Positions 40,786 through 48,453 of a DNA stretch of 64,000 nt are shown piece by piece; within the stretch, counting starts at the first letter, position 1; every line of letters starts with the position of its first letter. Both the position numbers and the translations under genes were made by a program. Origin of the DNA: JAVJSF01 sp040219555 (GTDB lineage Bacteria; Actinomycetota; Thermoleophilia; Miltoncostaeales; Miltoncostaeaceae); NCBI GenBank assembly GCA_040219555.1, contig JAVJSF010000019.1, positions 1 through 64,000 on the forward strand, given 5' to 3'. Below the pieces are notes generated by a model. That model saw nothing but the letters and a program-made list of their open reading frames with translations. It ran no database searches and was not told the origin of the DNA.

Positions 40786-41694
40786 GTGAACCTCGCCTCC
40801 TACAAGGCGGGCAACCAGTTCAAGACCTTCATCCTGGTCGCTGCCCTCACCGGTCTGCTGCTCGGGATCGGCGTTCTGCTGGGCGGGATGGGCGGCCTGC
40901 TGCTCTTCGCCGGCTTCGCCGTCGTCTTCAACTTCGCCATGTACTGGTTCAGCGGGAAGATGGCGCTGAAGATGAGCAAGGCGGTCGAGGTGAGCGAGGA
41001 CGAGGAGCCCGAGCTGCACCGCATGATCGAACGCCTGGCCCAGCGCGCCGGCGTGCCGAAGCCCGGGGTGTATGTCACCCCTGCCGAGCAGCCGAACGCC
41101 TTCGCCACCGGTCGTAACCCCAGCCACGCTGCCATCGCGGTCACCAAGGGCATCCAGAGCGCCCTCGGCCCGCGCGAGCTCGAGGGCGTCATCGCTCACG
41201 AGATGGCGCACATCAAGAACCGCGACATCCTGATCGCCAGCATCGCCGCCATGGTGGCCGGTGCCATCTCGGCGATCGCCAACTTCCTGCAGTTCTCGCT
41301 CATCTTCGGCGGCGACGACGACAACCCGCTGGGCGTCATCGGCACCATCGCGATGGCGATCATGGCCCCGCTGGCCGCGGCGATCATCCAGATGGCCATC
41401 TCCCGCCAGCGCGAGTACGTGGCCGACGCCACGGGCGCCGAGCTGCTGGGCGACCCGATGCCGCTGGCCGACGCGCTGGGCGCGCTGCAGCGCGGGGCCG
41501 ATGCCATCCCGATGAAGGTGAACCAGTCGGCTGCGCCGCTGTTCATCGTCAACCCGCTCGCCTCCAACGCCCGCGCCAACGCGCGCGGAGGCGGCCGCAT
41601 GGGCCGGCTGTTCAGCACGCACCCCCCCATGGAGGAGCGCGTCGAGCGGCTGCACCGGATGGCCGGCCAGTCGATGGTGATCCGCAGCTTCTAG
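40786..41694 (+). CDS. htpX: Membrane zinc metalloprotease HtpX
   Basis: 302-aa M48 protease of membrane quality control. Two N-terminal membrane helices (about 14-55), the zinc site HEMAH in ELEGVIAHEMAHIKNRD, further helices (about 158-200), then SRQREYVADATGAELLG with the third zinc ligand Glu. The GTG start follows AAGGAGAGG by about eight bases. The following 287-bp gap holds one hairpin and no gene. Confidence 0.95.
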   Translation: MNLASYKAGNQFKTFILVAALTGLLLGIGVLLGGMGGLLLFAGFAVVFNFAMYWFSGKMALKMSKAVEVSEDEEPELHRMIERLAQRAGVPKPGVYVTPAEQPNAFATGRNPSHAAIAVTKGIQSALGPRELEGVIAHEMAHIKNRDILIASIAAMVAGAISAIANFLQFSLIFGGDDDNPLGVIGTIAMAIMAPLAAAIIQMAISRQREYVADATGAELLGDPMPLADALGALQRGADAIPMKVNQSAAPLFIVNPLASNARANARGGGRMGRLFSTHPPMEERVERLHRMAGQSMVIRSF

Positions 41695-41746
41695 GGTCGT
41701 CGGACCACGGCCGGTGCCGCCTCGGGCGGCCCGCCCGGAGCCCGGC

Positions 41747-41781
41747 CGACGGCGGCCGTCACCACCCGGTGGCGGCCGTCG
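41747..41781 (+). terminator. Hairpin after htpX
   Basis: CGACGGC (41747-41753) pairs with GCCGTCG (41775-41781), with an inner CACC/GGTG pairing, about 55 bp after the htpX stop. No T-tract. Confidence 0.35.
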
Positions 41782-41981
41782 TCGTCGTTGCGGGGCAGGT
41801 GTCGCCTTTCTCATGAGCGCGCCTCGTTGTCCAGTGCCGGACGACAGGGCTCGATCCCCGGAGCCGCGTTACACTCGTCCCCGGATGAGGCCCCCGCCCG
41901 CGCCGCCCGGCGCCCCCCTCGGTCGGCCGCCTCGCCCGCTCCGTCCGGCTCTCGGGCCGGGGCGAATCCACGGGAGAGCCG

Positions 41982-43439
41982 GTGCGCGAGTTCTTCATCC
42001 AGAACGAGACCATCATCCTGTTCGCACAGGGCCTGGTGTTCTTCTCGCTGGCTCTGGCCGTCTGGCTCCAGCGGCGGCGCGCCACCCGCCTGACCCTCAG
42101 CTCGTCCCTGATCTGGCTGGCGACCTTCGCCTTCGTCGAGGCCCTCGCCATCTGGGGGCAGGCCTTCATCCCGATCCAGCGCGCCTACATGGAGCCCGGG
42201 GTGATCCAGGTGCTCGAGGTGGTGCGCACCACCGCCCAGGTGGCCGCGTTCGTGATCCTGGCCCAGTTCGGCATCCGCCTGATGGGCTGGACCCAGGCGA
42301 TGCGTCGCGTGGCCACCGCGCTCAGCATCGCGGCGGCGGCCGGCATCGGCGCCGGCGCGGCCCTGGCGGCCGGGCCCCAGTCCTGGGGCGTCTCCGAGTG
42401 GGAGGCCGCGGTGGTGGTGATGGCGCGCTACGGGCTGCTGGTGCCCGCCGCGCTGCTGTCGGCGGTGGGCCTGTGGCGCCAGCGCGCCGAGCTGGGCGAC
42501 GCCGGAATGACCGGCATCAAGCCCTTCAGCGCGGCTGCGGCGGCGGTGCTGGTGCTCTACGCGGTCGTGGCCGGGACCATCGTGGGGCCGGGGCCGCTGT
42601 CGCCGCCGGGCCTCGGCAACACCGAGGGCTGGTTCGACCTCACCGGGCTGCCGATCTCGGTCCTCCAGGCCATGACCGGCTTCGCCCTTGCGGTGCTGGC
42701 GGTGAAGCTGCTGGAGATCTTCGACGCCGAGGCCAACCAGCGGATGGAGTCGCTGGAGCGCGCACGGGCCATCGCCGAGGAGCGGGCGCGCTTCCGGCGC
42801 GACCTGCACGACGGCACCATCCAGTCGATCTACGCCGCGGGGCTCCATCTGGAAGCCGTCGCGATCCGCTGCTCCGACCCGCTGGTGCGCACCGAGGTGC
42901 GCGAGGTCGTGGCCGACCTCAATGCCGTCACCGACGGCATCCGCGACTACATCCGCGCCCTGGCCCAGCCGCCGGCGACCGCCGACGGCATCGCCGCGGC
43001 GCTGGGCGAGCTGATCGACCGGTTCCGCGAGGAGACCGGTGGAGAGGTCCGCTACACGGCCGACGGCGTCTCGTCGTCCGGCCCTCTCCCCGAGGAGGCC
43101 GGCCAGCACGTCGAGCAGATCCTGCGCGAGGCGCTGTCCAACACGGCGCGACACGCGGGCCCCTGCCGCGTGTCGGTGACGCTGGTCTTCACCCCCGACG
43201 AGCTGGACCTGGTGGTGAGCGACGACGGCGTCGGTCCCGGCCCGGCCCTGTTCGGCGAGGCCGACGGCCAGGGCCTTCGCAACATGCGCGAGCGGGCCCG
43301 CCGGCTGGGCGGGCGGATCGGCGTGGAGGCCGCGCCCGGCGGCGGCACCCGCATCGCCCTCGCGGTGCCCCTCGACTCCGACGAACCGGCCGGCGAGCCC
43401 ATCCCCTTCGAGAACCTGACCGAGGTGACAGTCCGATGA
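41982..43439 (+). CDS. Membrane sensor histidine kinase (NarX/LiaS-type HisKA_3)
   Basis: 485-aa kinase with seven predicted membrane helices in the first ~245 residues and no large extracellular domain, so it probably senses a membrane or lipid-phase signal. The catalytic part has phospho-acceptor His276 in RRDLHDGTIQSIYAAG, HIS-dimer helices, the N-box REALSNTARHA, and the ATP lid VSDDGVGPG and QGLRNMRERARRLGG. GTG start with GGGAGAG upstream. It is coupled by ATGA overlap to its response regulator. A TACACT -10-like box lies at 41870-41875. Confidence 0.9.
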   Translation: MREFFIQNETIILFAQGLVFFSLALAVWLQRRRATRLTLSSSLIWLATFAFVEALAIWGQAFIPIQRAYMEPGVIQVLEVVRTTAQVAAFVILAQFGIRLMGWTQAMRRVATALSIAAAAGIGAGAALAAGPQSWGVSEWEAAVVVMARYGLLVPAALLSAVGLWRQRAELGDAGMTGIKPFSAAAAAVLVLYAVVAGTIVGPGPLSPPGLGNTEGWFDLTGLPISVLQAMTGFALAVLAVKLLEIFDAEANQRMESLERARAIAEERARFRRDLHDGTIQSIYAAGLHLEAVAIRCSDPLVRTEVREVVADLNAVTDGIRDYIRALAQPPATADGIAAALGELIDRFREETGGEVRYTADGVSSSGPLPEEAGQHVEQILREALSNTARHAGPCRVSVTLVFTPDELDLVVSDDGVGPGPALFGEADGQGLRNMRERARRLGGRIGVEAAPGGGTRIALAVPLDSDEPAGEPIPFENLTEVTVR

Positions 43440-44107
43440 CCACCGCACCCCCCGATTCGATCCGTGTCCTGATCGTGGACGACCACGCGGTGGTGCGCAT
43501 CGGCCTGCGCTCGCTGCTGGCGCACACCGCGGGCTTCCGCGTGGTGGGCGAGGCCCAGACCGCGGCCGAGGCCGTCGAGCTGACCGGGCAGACCCACCCG
43601 GATGTGGTGCTCATGGACGTTCGCCTGCCCGACGGCAGCGGCGTGGAGGCCTGCCGCAAGATCAAGGCGGACCGGCCGGACACACGCGTGCTGATGCTCA
43701 CCTCGTACTCGGACGAGGAGGCGATCGTGGGCGCCGTCATGGCGGGCGCCTCGGGCTACCTGCTGAAGCAGGCCGACGCAGAACGCCTCACCCAGGCCAT
43801 CCGCGAGGCCGCCGCGGGCGAGGCCACCCTCGACCCGCGCGCCGCCGGCGCCCTCCTCACCCAGTTCCGCGAGCTGTCGGCCAAGCAGGCCGAGTCCGAG
43901 CTGTCCGGGCTCACCGACCGCGAGCGGCGGATGCTCGCGCTGATCGCCGAGGGCTACACGAACCGCGCCATCGGCGAGGTGCTGCACCTGTCCGAGAAGA
44001 CGGTGCGCAACCACGTCAGCCAGCTCCTGCGCAAGCTCGGGTTCCAGCGCCGCTCGCAGGCCGCCGCGTGGGCCGGCCAGCGCCGGCTGGAGCTGCCGCC
44101 GGACTGA
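43436..44107 (+). CDS. NarL/LuxR-family response regulator
   Basis: 223-aa partner of the preceding kinase. The receiver domain has the acidic pair in VLIVDDHAVVRIGLR, phospho-acceptor Asp61 (VVLMDVRLPDGSG) and Lys near LLKQAD. The C-terminal LuxR helix-turn-helix is LTDRERRMLALIAEGYTNR, then IGEVLHLSEKTVRNHVSQLL. Regulated genes unknown. Confidence 0.93.
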   Translation: MTTAPPDSIRVLIVDDHAVVRIGLRSLLAHTAGFRVVGEAQTAAEAVELTGQTHPDVVLMDVRLPDGSGVEACRKIKADRPDTRVLMLTSYSDEEAIVGAVMAGASGYLLKQADAERLTQAIREAAAGEATLDPRAAGALLTQFRELSAKQAESELSGLTDRERRMLALIAEGYTNRAIGEVLHLSEKTVRNHVSQLLRKLGFQRRSQAAAWAGQRRLELPPD

Positions 44108-44230
44108 TCGGCGGCGCCCCGGGGGCCCGTGCGCACCGCGCCCGGTCCCTCCCCACGTGGGGGTGGCGAGGAATCCGGCCGCCGGGGGAGAATCAACACA
44201 CCGTTCCCCCGTCGGTACGAAGGTGTCGCG

Positions 44231-45025
44231 ATGCCTCGACCCGCACGTGTCCTCGCCCTGGCCAACCAGAAGGGCGGGGTCGCAAAGACCACCACGACTC
44301 TCAACCTCGGCGTGGCCCTCCACGGCATGGGGATGCGCGTGCTCGCGATCGACCTCGATCCGCAGAGCAACCTCTCCATGAGCCAGGGCATCGACATCGA
44401 GGACCTCAGCGCGGGCATGTACCACGTGCTCACCGAGAAGGCCACGATGGCCGAGATCATCCAGGCGCGTGAGATCGACGTGGCCCCCGCCGGTATCGAG
44501 CTGGCCGGCGCGGAGCTGGCCCTGTCGGCCACCATCGGCCGCGAGCGCGCCCTCGAGCGCGCCATCCGCCCCATCCGGGAGCTCTACGACTACATCCTCC
44601 TGGACACCCCGCCCTCGCTCGGCCTGCTGACCATCAACGCGATGGTGGCCGCCGAGGGCGTGATCGTGCCGGTGCAGTGCGAGTACCTCTCGCTGCGCGG
44701 TCTGGCCCAGCTGCGCGAGACGCTGCGTCAGGTGCGCGAGAACCTGAACCCGACGGTCGACATCGTCGGCATCCTCCCCACCATGTACGACGGACGCACC
44801 ATCCACAGCCGGGAGGCCGTCGACCTCCTGGTGGAGAGCTTCGGCGACCGCGTGTACAGCACGCGGGTGGGCAAGACGATCCGCTTCGCCGAGGCGCCCG
44901 TGGTGGGCAAGAGCGTCATCAGCTACGACCCGGGCGGACAGGCCGCGCGCTGGTACCGTCAGCTCGCCCGCGAGGTCCTCGACCGTCCGGCCACCGCGCG
45001 CGTGCCCGACGAGGAGGCCGCATGA
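44231..45025 (+). CDS. ParA/Soj-like ATPase
   Basis: 264-aa P-loop ATPase with the deviant Walker A KGGVAKTT (Lys14 onward), Asp-rich LAIDLDPQSNLS, and LLDTPPSLGLLTINA. It has the Soj/ParA core without an N-terminal DNA-binding extension. No parB or parS is visible. The partner gene is instead an ftsZ homologue 28 bp downstream, so it may act like orphan ParA proteins (MipZ, PldP) that position the division ring rather than partition chromosomes. That role is inference. Confidence 0.88.
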   Translation: MPRPARVLALANQKGGVAKTTTTLNLGVALHGMGMRVLAIDLDPQSNLSMSQGIDIEDLSAGMYHVLTEKATMAEIIQAREIDVAPAGIELAGAELALSATIGRERALERAIRPIRELYDYILLDTPPSLGLLTINAMVAAEGVIVPVQCEYLSLRGLAQLRETLRQVRENLNPTVDIVGILPTMYDGRTIHSREAVDLLVESFGDRVYSTRVGKTIRFAEAPVVGKSVISYDPGGQAARWYRQLAREVLDRPATARVPDEEAA

Positions 45026-45057
45026 TCACCACCCACGCCCCCCGAGGTACCCGATGA
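45022..45057 (+). CDS. 11-codon ORF bridging parA-like and ftsZ-like genes
   Basis: ATG at 45022 overlaps the ParA stop (ATGA), and its TGA (45055-45057) overlaps the FtsZ ATG (ATGA at 45054). The peptide would be MITTHAPRGTR. Such a relay would couple translation of the two proteins; it could also be chance. Confidence 0.3.
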   Translation: MITTHAPRGTR

Positions 45058-46436
45058 GCACCCGTCCCGGCCGCTCCAGCATGCGCGAGGGACCGCTGTC
45101 GGAGCTGTTCCGAAGCACCGATCCGGCCCAGTCGGCCCCTCTCGCCCCGCGCGAGCCCGAGGAGCGCGCGCCCGAGGCCGAGCGCGGCGCAACACCGGAG
45201 CCCAGCAACTACGTGGCGGTCATCAGGGTGGTGGGCGTCGGCGGCGCCGGCTGCAACGCCGTCAACCGGATGATCGAGGCCGGCCTGCGCGGGGTCGAGT
45301 TCATCGCCATCAACACCGACCGCCAGGCCCTCGAGGCCAGCGACGCGGACGTGCGCATCCCGGTGGGGATGGAGCTCACCCGCGGGCTCGGCACCGGGGG
45401 CGACCTGGGTCGTGGCGAGCAGGCGGTGCGCGAGAGCGAGGAGCAGATCCGCCGCGCCCTGCGCGGCAGCGACATGGTGTTCATCGCGGCCGGCGAGGGT
45501 GGCGGCACCGGGACCGGCGGCGCGCCGGTGGTGGCCAAGATCGCCCGCGAGCTGGGCGCGCTGACCGTCGCGGTGGTCACGCGACCCTTCGCCTTCGAGG
45601 GCAACCGCCGCCAGAAGGCCACCCTCGAGGGCCTGGACAGGCTCCACGAGACCGCCGACACGGTCATCGTCATCCCCAACGACCGCCTGATGGCGGTGCT
45701 GGAGCGCGGCACCAGCATGGTGGAGGCGTTCAAGGTCTGCGACGACCTGCTGCGCCAAGGGGTGCAGGGCATCACCGACCTGATCATGCTCCCGGGCATC
45801 ATCAACCTGGACTTCGCCGACGTGCGGACCATCATCCGCGGCGCCGGCACCGCCCTGCTGGGGATCGGCTACGCCAGCGGCGTCGACAGGGCCGTGGACG
45901 CCGCGCTGGCGGCCATCGCATCGCCCCTGCTGGAGACCCCCATCGACGGGGCCAAGGGCATCCTGCTGGGCCTCACCGGTGGCCCGGACCTGTCGCTGGT
46001 GGAGGTGAGCGAGGCGGCCCGCGTGGTGGCCGACGCCGCCGATCCCGAGGCCAACATCATCTTCGGCGCCACCATCGACCCGGATCTGGAGGGCCAGGTG
46101 TGGGTCACCGTCGTCGCCGCCAACTTCACGGGTACCCGCTCCGGCCCGCCGCCGCCCCCGCGCCAGGAATCCGGTCACGACGAGCGCTCCGCCGAGGCGC
46201 GCGCCCGCGAGGAGGCGGCCCGCCAGCAGGGGCTGCGCGAGCGACGGGCCCGCGCGGAGGACGAGCCCGCCGCCCCGTCGGACCCGCCGGCGCCACGACG
46301 CGAGCGCGAGCTGCCATATCCCGGGGTGGCGTCGCGGCCGGCCGGCGGCGGCGTGTTCGACCTCGAGTCCGAGGGTGAGGGAGAGGACCCCGGGGCCACG
46401 CGCATCGTGCGCCGCGACGAGCCGGGCCGCCAGTAG
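45054..46436 (+). CDS. FtsZ-family tubulin-like GTPase, atypical
   Basis: 460-aa protein with the FtsZ core: VVGVGGAGCNAVNRM, the signature GGGTGTG at 149-155, IPNDRLMAVLERGTSM, and the T7 loop NLDFADVRTII needed for GTP hydrolysis. Deviations are a ~50-residue N-terminal extension, Glu148 and Gly156 where FtsZ usually has Met and Ala (GMGGGTGTGAAP), and a C-terminal tail (about 360-460) ending IVRRDEPGRQ without the usual D-x-P-x-F-L conserved peptide. It is not in a dcw cluster, so it may be a second FtsZ or the sole one relocated. Confidence 0.85.
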   Translation: MSTRPGRSSMREGPLSELFRSTDPAQSAPLAPREPEERAPEAERGATPEPSNYVAVIRVVGVGGAGCNAVNRMIEAGLRGVEFIAINTDRQALEASDADVRIPVGMELTRGLGTGGDLGRGEQAVRESEEQIRRALRGSDMVFIAAGEGGGTGTGGAPVVAKIARELGALTVAVVTRPFAFEGNRRQKATLEGLDRLHETADTVIVIPNDRLMAVLERGTSMVEAFKVCDDLLRQGVQGITDLIMLPGIINLDFADVRTIIRGAGTALLGIGYASGVDRAVDAALAAIASPLLETPIDGAKGILLGLTGGPDLSLVEVSEAARVVADAADPEANIIFGATIDPDLEGQVWVTVVAANFTGTRSGPPPPPRQESGHDERSAEARAREEAARQQGLRERRARAEDEPAAPSDPPAPRRERELPYPGVASRPAGGGVFDLESEGEGEDPGATRIVRRDEPGRQ

Positions 46437-46441
46437 CCCCG

Positions 46442-48034
46442 ATGCCCCGATCCGGGCGTGATGCGCCCGCGGGCGTCGTCGCGGCCGGTCACCGGCTGAG
46501 TGCGCGCGCCGGTGCCGAAGCCCTGGCCCGCGGCGGCAACGCCGTCGACGCCGTGGTGGCCGCCGCCTACACCGCGGCCGTGTGCGAAAGCCCGCTCACG
46601 GGCCCCGGTGCCGGTGGCTTCATGCTCTCGCGCTCGCCGGGCGGGCGCACCACGCTGCTCGACTTCTTCGTCAGCGCCCCGGGGCTCGGCCCGCGGGGCC
46701 GGCGCCTGAGCCCGGAGGACCTCGACCAGTTCACCGTGGAGTTCGGCGGGGCGGACCAGGTCTTCCACATCGGGCCCGCGTCGGTGGCCGTGCCCGGCAT
46801 GGTGGCCGGCCTGGGCGAGGCGGCGCGGCGCCTCGGGACGCTGCCGGCGCTCGAGCTGGTGGAGGCCGCGGCGCGCGCGGCGCGCGAGGGGGTGGTGCTG
46901 AGCGCCGAGTCGGGGTACCTGCACCGCATCCTCACCGGGATGCTCACCCACTCTCCGGAGGCCGCGGCCATCTACGCGCCCGGCGGCCGCCTGCTGGATG
47001 AGGGCGACGTGCTGCGCAACCCCGAGTTGGCCGAGAGCCTGATCCATCTGGCCCGGGCGGGAGCGCAGAGCCTCTACGAGGGTGAGCTGGCGGGGCTGCT
47101 GGTGGACCACCTGGAGCGCACCGGGGGGCTGGTCACGCGGGAGGACCTGCGCGGGTACCGGGTCATCGACCGCGTCCCGCTGACGGTGGGCTTCCGCGAT
47201 GTGTCCGTGCTCACCAACCCGCCGCCGTCGGCGGGCGGGGCGCTGATCGCCGCGGCTCTCGCGGTGCTGGGCACCGAGGGGCCCGCGCCCGACGAGCCGG
47301 CGCGGTGCCGCGCGGTCGTCCGCGCCGGCCGGCGGGCCAACCGCCTGCGCACCCCGGAGTTCGCCGCCGGCCTGCACCAGAGCGACAGCATGGAGCGCCT
47401 CTGGGCGCGTCTGTCCGACGAGGACGATGACGCCGGCCGCCAGGGCGAGGACCGGAAGCCGGCGGGCTCGACCACGCACATCAGCGCCGTGGACGACCGC
47501 GGGGGCATGGCGAGCCTCTCCAGTTCCAACGGGTCGGGTTCCGGGGTCGTGCTGCCCGGAACGGGGATCCTCCTGAACAACATGCTGGGCGAGCAGGACC
47601 TCAACCCGGCCGGCTTCGGCGCCACCGAGCCCGGGGTGCGCATCACCTCGATGATGGCTCCCACCCTGCTGTTGCGCGACGGCCGGCCGCTGGCGGCGCT
47701 GGGCGCCGCCGGCTCCAACCGGCTGCGCTCGGCCATCCTCCAGACGATCGTCGCCGTGGTCGACGGCGGCCTGACCCTGCGCGAGGCCGTCGACCGCCCG
47801 CGCGTCCACCCGGAGGGCGACGGGGTGGATGTCGAGGGCGGGGTGGGGGAGCCCTGCGTGGAGGCCCTGCTGGCCGACGGCCACCGACTGAGGCGCTGGG
47901 GCGGTATGAATCTGTTCTTCGGCGGCGTGAGCATCGCCGGCCACGATGCCCACGGGCCGTCCGGGGCGGGAGACCCCCGCCGGGGCGGCGCCGCGGCCCT
48001 GGCCACCCGTTCCGGTGAGGTGATCGACCTGTGA
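46442..48034 (+). CDS. Gamma-glutamyltransferase-like Ntn hydrolase
   Basis: 530-aa protein of the GGT family. The large-subunit part has VVAAGHRLSARAGAEALARGGNAVDAVVA and ESPLTGPGAGGFML. The small subunit would begin at Thr344 (TTHISAVDDRGGMASLSSSN), the autocatalytic cleavage site. MLGEQDLNP and MMAPTLLLRDGRP follow. No signal peptide is seen, so it is probably cytoplasmic. The ATG is 6 bp after the FtsZ-like stop and its stop overlaps the next gene. Confidence 0.88.
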   Translation: MPRSGRDAPAGVVAAGHRLSARAGAEALARGGNAVDAVVAAAYTAAVCESPLTGPGAGGFMLSRSPGGRTTLLDFFVSAPGLGPRGRRLSPEDLDQFTVEFGGADQVFHIGPASVAVPGMVAGLGEAARRLGTLPALELVEAAARAAREGVVLSAESGYLHRILTGMLTHSPEAAAIYAPGGRLLDEGDVLRNPELAESLIHLARAGAQSLYEGELAGLLVDHLERTGGLVTREDLRGYRVIDRVPLTVGFRDVSVLTNPPPSAGGALIAAALAVLGTEGPAPDEPARCRAVVRAGRRANRLRTPEFAAGLHQSDSMERLWARLSDEDDDAGRQGEDRKPAGSTTHISAVDDRGGMASLSSSNGSGSGVVLPGTGILLNNMLGEQDLNPAGFGATEPGVRITSMMAPTLLLRDGRPLAALGAAGSNRLRSAILQTIVAVVDGGLTLREAVDRPRVHPEGDGVDVEGGVGEPCVEALLADGHRLRRWGGMNLFFGGVSIAGHDAHGPSGAGDPRRGGAAALATRSGEVIDL

Positions 48035-48333
48035 GTAACGTTCGAGTCGAGGCTGAGGGTCAGGAGTACGAGCTGCGTTTCGAGCCCGTCCGCACCTCGC
48101 TGAGCGACTCCGCCCCGATGCTGTGGGGCCTGCAGGTGTTCGTGCTGAAGGACGGGCAGGAGGTGGGGATGAAGACCTGCTTCGTGGGTCGCGCGAGCCT
48201 GCAGTTCCGCCACAAGGAGGCCTTGGAGGGCACCAGCGAGGACCTCATGCCGGCGGTGCACGAGCTGGCCACCGAGAAGATCGTGGCCCGCCTCGCCGAG
48301 GGGCACCCGGAGGACGAGATCCTCTTCGCGTAG
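48031..48333 (+). CDS. Small unknown protein
   Basis: 100-aa soluble protein, GTG start overlapping the GGT stop (GTGA). Begins MSNVRVEAEGQEYELRFEPV, mid-part LWGLQVFVLKDGQEVGMKT, with an acidic helical end. No family recognised. Probably the last gene of the parA-ftsZ-ggt unit, since a hairpin follows. Confidence 0.65.
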   Translation: MSNVRVEAEGQEYELRFEPVRTSLSDSAPMLWGLQVFVLKDGQEVGMKTCFVGRASLQFRHKEALEGTSEDLMPAVHELATEKIVARLAEGHPEDEILFA

Positions 48334-48355
48334 CGGCCGGCGCCGCCGAGCGGGC

Positions 48356-48399
48356 GGCCCCGGGCCCGTAGGGGGCATCCCCGATGGTGCCTCGGGGCC
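48356..48399 (+). terminator. GC-rich hairpin ahead of the MMPL operon
   Basis: GGCCCCGGGC (48356-48365) can pair with GCCTCGGGGCC (48389-48399) with one bulge, 22 bp after the preceding stop. Tentative. Confidence 0.35.
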
Positions 48400-48453
48400 G
48401 GTCGCGACGAGTGTGGGGACGTATCCGCTCCCCCCGCTCCGATCGGAGGCCCC

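Noticed and set aside
44108..45025. Replication origin or parS near the ParA gene
   Set aside because: No DnaA boxes or parS-like palindrome seen in the flanking sequence, and no parB, dnaA, gidA or rnpA neighbours.
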